NCBI GenBank assembly: GCA_003153055.1
Contig: PMBV01000146.1
Location: 39,228 to 54,852 of the forward strand
Length of the DNA: 15,625 nt
Source: Myxococcales bacterium
GTDB taxonomy: Bacteria; Myxococcota; Myxococcia; Myxococcales; Myxococcaceae
Direction of reading: 5' to 3'
The notes under the pieces were generated by a model. That model had not been told where the DNA came from. It saw only the letters and a program-made list of their open reading frames with translations, and did not search any database. Made by a program: the position numbers and the translations under genes. Of the stretch, positions 13,541 to 15,625 are shown in pieces. Numbering within the stretch: position 1 is the stretch's first letter; each line of letters opens with the position of its first letter.

Positions 13541-15355
13541 TCAGTTGGGGTTCCCCCCGGCGGGTTCGGCCTGGGCCGCCTGGCGCTCCGGCGGGCACGA
13601 GGCGAAGATCCGCTCTCGGCACAGCGTGCACTGGGCGGTATCCAGCCGTCGGGTGATGGCCTCCACCGCCCGGGCCTCGTCATCGAAGATGTTCTCCGCG
13701 CCGATGTCGTCGATGAAGCCGCCGGCCTCGAGCATCTCGAGAGTCCGCTGTTTGACCCGAGCGAGAGACAGAGTGCCCCCCAGCCGCCGGCGTCGACGCG
13801 CCTCACGGGCGAGCATCTCGGCGCCCGCCACATCGGCGAAGTTGATGCTCTCCGCGATGACCAACACGTGCTTGGCCTGAGGGCCGCCGCTCTCGTCTTG
13901 GAGGTACTGCTGCACGTAGTCGATGGCCCCGAAGAAGAGCGAGCCGTGGATCTCGAGGATCTTCAGCTGGGGACACTCGGCCATCCCTCGGCAGGCCCCC
14001 AGCCCCCCCTCCGGATTGTTCCGGTCGGGGACCAGCGACAGCACCAAGGGCCGAGAGGTGCGGCTCAAGTAGTTGATGAGCGAGAGAATGACGCCGACGT
14101 AGATGGCGTACTCCAACTCGAGGAAGAGGGTGGAGAGGAACGTGCTGGCGAGGATCCCCGCCTCCGCCCGGCTGGCCTTGGAGATACCCCTGATGTGGTG
14201 AAAGTCGATGAGCCCCCAGGCGACCAGAAAGAGGATGCCCGCCATCGCCGCGTTGGGGAGGTAGGCGGCCAGCGGCGCGACCAAGAGGAGGATGGCGGTG
14301 AGGAAGAGCGACGAGAACACCGCCGCCAGCGGCGTCTTCGCCCCGGCCTCGTAGTTGAGCCCACTGCGGTTGAACGAGCCGCTCGAGGCGTAGCTTGAGA
14401 AGAAGCTGCCCACCACGTTCGCCAGCCCCTGGCCGATGAACTCGCGGCTCCCCTCGATGCGCTGGTCGGAGCGCACCGCGATGGCTCGGGCGATGGAGAC
14501 GGCTTCGGTGAGCGCGAGCATGGTGATGGCCAGGGCGGCCCCACCGACCTGTCGGATGTTCTGGGCGGTCAGCACCGGGTAGGAGAGCGGCGGCAAGGTG
14601 CGCGGCAACGCCCCCACGGTCTTGAGCAGTGTGCGGTCGGCCCCGAACCACCGGTTGACGATCAGCCCGGCGACGCTCCCCACCAGCATCGCGGCGATCA
14701 TCGGTGGAAACTTCGGGTAATAGCGCTTGAACAACAGCCCGGTCACCAGCGTCAACGTTGCCACTGACGTCACGTATGGGTTGATGTCGGTGATCTGGCT
14801 CACCAGCGCGACGATGGTTTGGAAGAACGTCGAGCCCCGTGGCACCGCGATGCCGAAGAAGTCGCGGACCTGCTTGGTCGCGATGAGAATCGCCGCCCCC
14901 GCGGTGAAGCCGACCACCACCGTATGGGAGATGAAGTTCACCAACGTCCCCATGCGTGCCAGGCCCATGATGAGCTGCACCACGCCCACCAGGAAGGTGA
15001 GCGTGAGCACCAGCTCGACGTAGTGCGGTGTCCCCGGGTCGGCCAGCGGTCGCACGATGCTGTAGACCACGATGGAGATCGCGGTGGTCGGCCCCGACAC
15101 CAGGTGCCACGATGAGCCGAACAGCGCTGCCACGATCGCCGGGATCATCGCCGAGTAGAGCCCGTACTGTGGAGGCAGCCCGGCGATGGTCGCGAAGGCC
15201 ACGCCCTGCGGCAGCACCACCACCGCGCCGGTCAACCCAGCCACCAGGTCGGCCTTCATCGTGCTCGAGCTCACCTGAGGCCACCAGCGGAACCACAGCT
15301 GGAGGCGCGAGGCCAAAGACATGGAATGCCGAGCGGCGGGACCGGTCTCATTCAT
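13541..15355 (-). CDS. SulP-family anion permease with C-terminal STAS domain
   Basis: 604 residues from the ATG at 15355, which overlaps the response regulator stop by 8 nt (ATGAATGA). A GTG 3 codons upstream and ATGs at codons 12 and 33 are less likely starts. About the first 430 residues are very hydrophobic, with the SulP transport signature region (GLPPQYGLYSAMIPAIVAALFG), GPTTAIS, and the later EFIGQGLANVVGSFFSSYAS and RSGLNYEAGAKTP segments. The STAS domain spans about 464-573. Its loop reads INFADVAGAEML, with Ala where SpoIIAA-like proteins carry the phosphorylated Ser. Five cysteines lie in the cytoplasmic tail: Cys455 and Cys461 (CRGMAEC) just before the STAS domain, and Cys576, Cys579 and Cys587 (CTLC, then a Cys eight residues later) after it. 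This tail is typical of one SulP branch. The substrate may be sulfate, bicarbonate or another anion and cannot be decided from the sequence. Confidence 0.93.
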   Translation of the reverse strand: MNETGPAARHSMSLASRLQLWFRWWPQVSSSTMKADLVAGLTGAVVVLPQGVAFATIAGLPPQYGLYSAMIPAIVAALFGSSWHLVSGPTTAISIVVYSIVRPLADPGTPHYVELVLTLTFLVGVVQLIMGLARMGTLVNFISHTVVVGFTAGAAILIATKQVRDFFGIAVPRGSTFFQTIVALVSQITDINPYVTSVATLTLVTGLLFKRYYPKFPPMIAAMLVGSVAGLIVNRWFGADRTLLKTVGALPRTLPPLSYPVLTAQNIRQVGGAALAITMLALTEAVSIARAIAVRSDQRIEGSREFIGQGLANVVGSFFSSYASSGSFNRSGLNYEAGAKTPLAAVFSSLFLTAILLLVAPLAAYLPNAAMAGILFLVAWGLIDFHHIRGISKASRAEAGILASTFLSTLFLELEYAIYVGVILSLINYLSRTSRPLVLSLVPDRNNPEGGLGACRGMAECPQLKILEIHGSLFFGAIDYVQQYLQDESGGPQAKHVLVIAESINFADVAGAEMLAREARRRRRLGGTLSLARVKQRTLEMLEAGGFIDDIGAENIFDDEARAVEAITRRLDTAQCTLCRERIFASCPPERQAAQAEPAGGNPN

Positions 15356-15625
15356 GCGCGGCACGCTCCGTAGGGTCGAGAGCGCGGTGGATGGAGGCCT
15401 TGAGGTCCTTGAGCTTGACTGGCTTGGGGAAGAAGTCGTGCACCTCGCCGCGGAGCGCCTCGATGGCGGTGTCGAGGTTGGCGAAGGCAGTGATCATGAT
15501 GACCTTCACGTTGGGGTGCGCTTTTCGCACATGCTTCAGCACTTCCATCCCGTCGACGCCCCTCATCTTGTAGTCGGTGATGATGACCTCGAAGGTCGCC
15601 TCCTCGAGTCGTGCGAGGGCCGGCT
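15348..15625 (-). CDS. Response regulator receiver domain, 5'-truncated by the window
   Basis: The frame is open to the right edge, so the start lies outside. The 91 visible residues are the second half or more of a CheY-like receiver. They include EVIITDYKMRGVDGMEVL, where the Asp at 15573-15575 is the phospho-acceptor, VIMITAFAN with the conserved Thr, and HDFFPKPVK with the conserved Lys at 15423-15425 followed by Pro. The protein stops about 30 residues after that Lys (RALDPTERAAHE), so there is no C-terminal output domain; any extra domain would have to be N-terminal. Pattern and spacing resemble receivers of the NtrC group. The SulP permease starts inside its last codons (8-nt overlap), so the two are co-translated. 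A partner histidine kinase would be expected upstream, beyond the window. Confidence 0.9.
   Translation of the reverse strand, partial: PALARLEEATFEVIITDYKMRGVDGMEVLKHVRKAHPNVKVIMITAFANLDTAIEALRGEVHDFFPKPVKLKDLKASIHRALDPTERAAHE

Noticed and set aside
13443..13880. 145-codon plus-strand open frame beginning in the gene-free stretch
   Set aside because: It runs antisense into the SulP C-terminus, has no ribosome binding site, and its start overlaps the nested stems.
13803..15296. 497-codon alternative minus-strand frame within the SulP gene
   Set aside because: It is the shifted frame of a clear permease, rich in Arg/Gly/His instead of membrane helices.

Overview
The window is GC-rich (roughly two thirds G+C by eye) and densely coded. 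Its content points to a myxobacterium (Myxococcota, probably suborder Cystobacterineae): a leucine-catabolism acyl-CoA carboxylase, a very cysteine-rich secreted protein with a Gly/Asp/Ser/Thr linker, receiver-domain signalling beside a transporter, and a lipoprotein efflux adaptor. This assignment rests on gene style only; there is no rRNA or other marker gene. No tRNA, rRNA, CRISPR array, insertion sequence or phage gene was seen.

Layout. (1) 1-3445, plus strand: the 3' part of the carboxyltransferase subunit and the whole biotin-carboxylase/biotin-carrier subunit of methylcrotonyl-CoA carboxylase (liuB, liuD), followed by a small three-helix membrane protein whose start overlaps the end of liuD. 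(2) 3511-5385, minus strand and convergent with the first block: a 624-residue secreted or lipid-anchored protein with 71 cysteines and an 18-bp tandem repeat encoding its linker. (3) 5754-13033, minus strand, five co-directional genes read from right to left: a TolC-type outer-membrane factor, a lipoprotein membrane-fusion adaptor, an RND pump, a periplasmic YncE-like beta-propeller, and an NmrA-type NAD(P)-binding protein. The first three are joined by ATGA and GTGA stop/start overlaps, the beta-propeller gene starts 16 nt after the pump, and the NmrA gene follows after 87 nt. (4) 13541-15625, minus strand: a receiver-domain response regulator, cut by the window edge, overlapping by 8 nt a SulP anion permease with a STAS domain.

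How the genes work together. Block 1 is the carboxylation step of leucine/isovalerate breakdown (3-methylcrotonyl-CoA to 3-methylglutaconyl-CoA), which in myxobacteria also connects to isovaleryl-CoA and branched fatty acid supply. Block 3 encodes a complete tripartite efflux pump with an accessory periplasmic propeller; the pump mixes features of the drug (HAE) and heavy-metal (HME) RND groups, so its substrate is open. Block 4 pairs a phosphorylatable receiver with an anion or bicarbonate-type permease in one translationally coupled unit.

The least ordinary material is in the two long gene-free stretches, 5386-5753 and 13034-13540. Each holds one copy, in opposite orientation, of a bipartite repeat: a 21-nt block matching at 20 of 21 positions, a divergent 10-11 nt spacer, and a 29-nt block identical in both copies. 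Both blocks can fold. This looks like a dispersed intergenic repeat family of the genome and is the best candidate here for something undescribed. Further hairpins, a 16-bp palindrome and a possible three-way junction lie in the same stretches.
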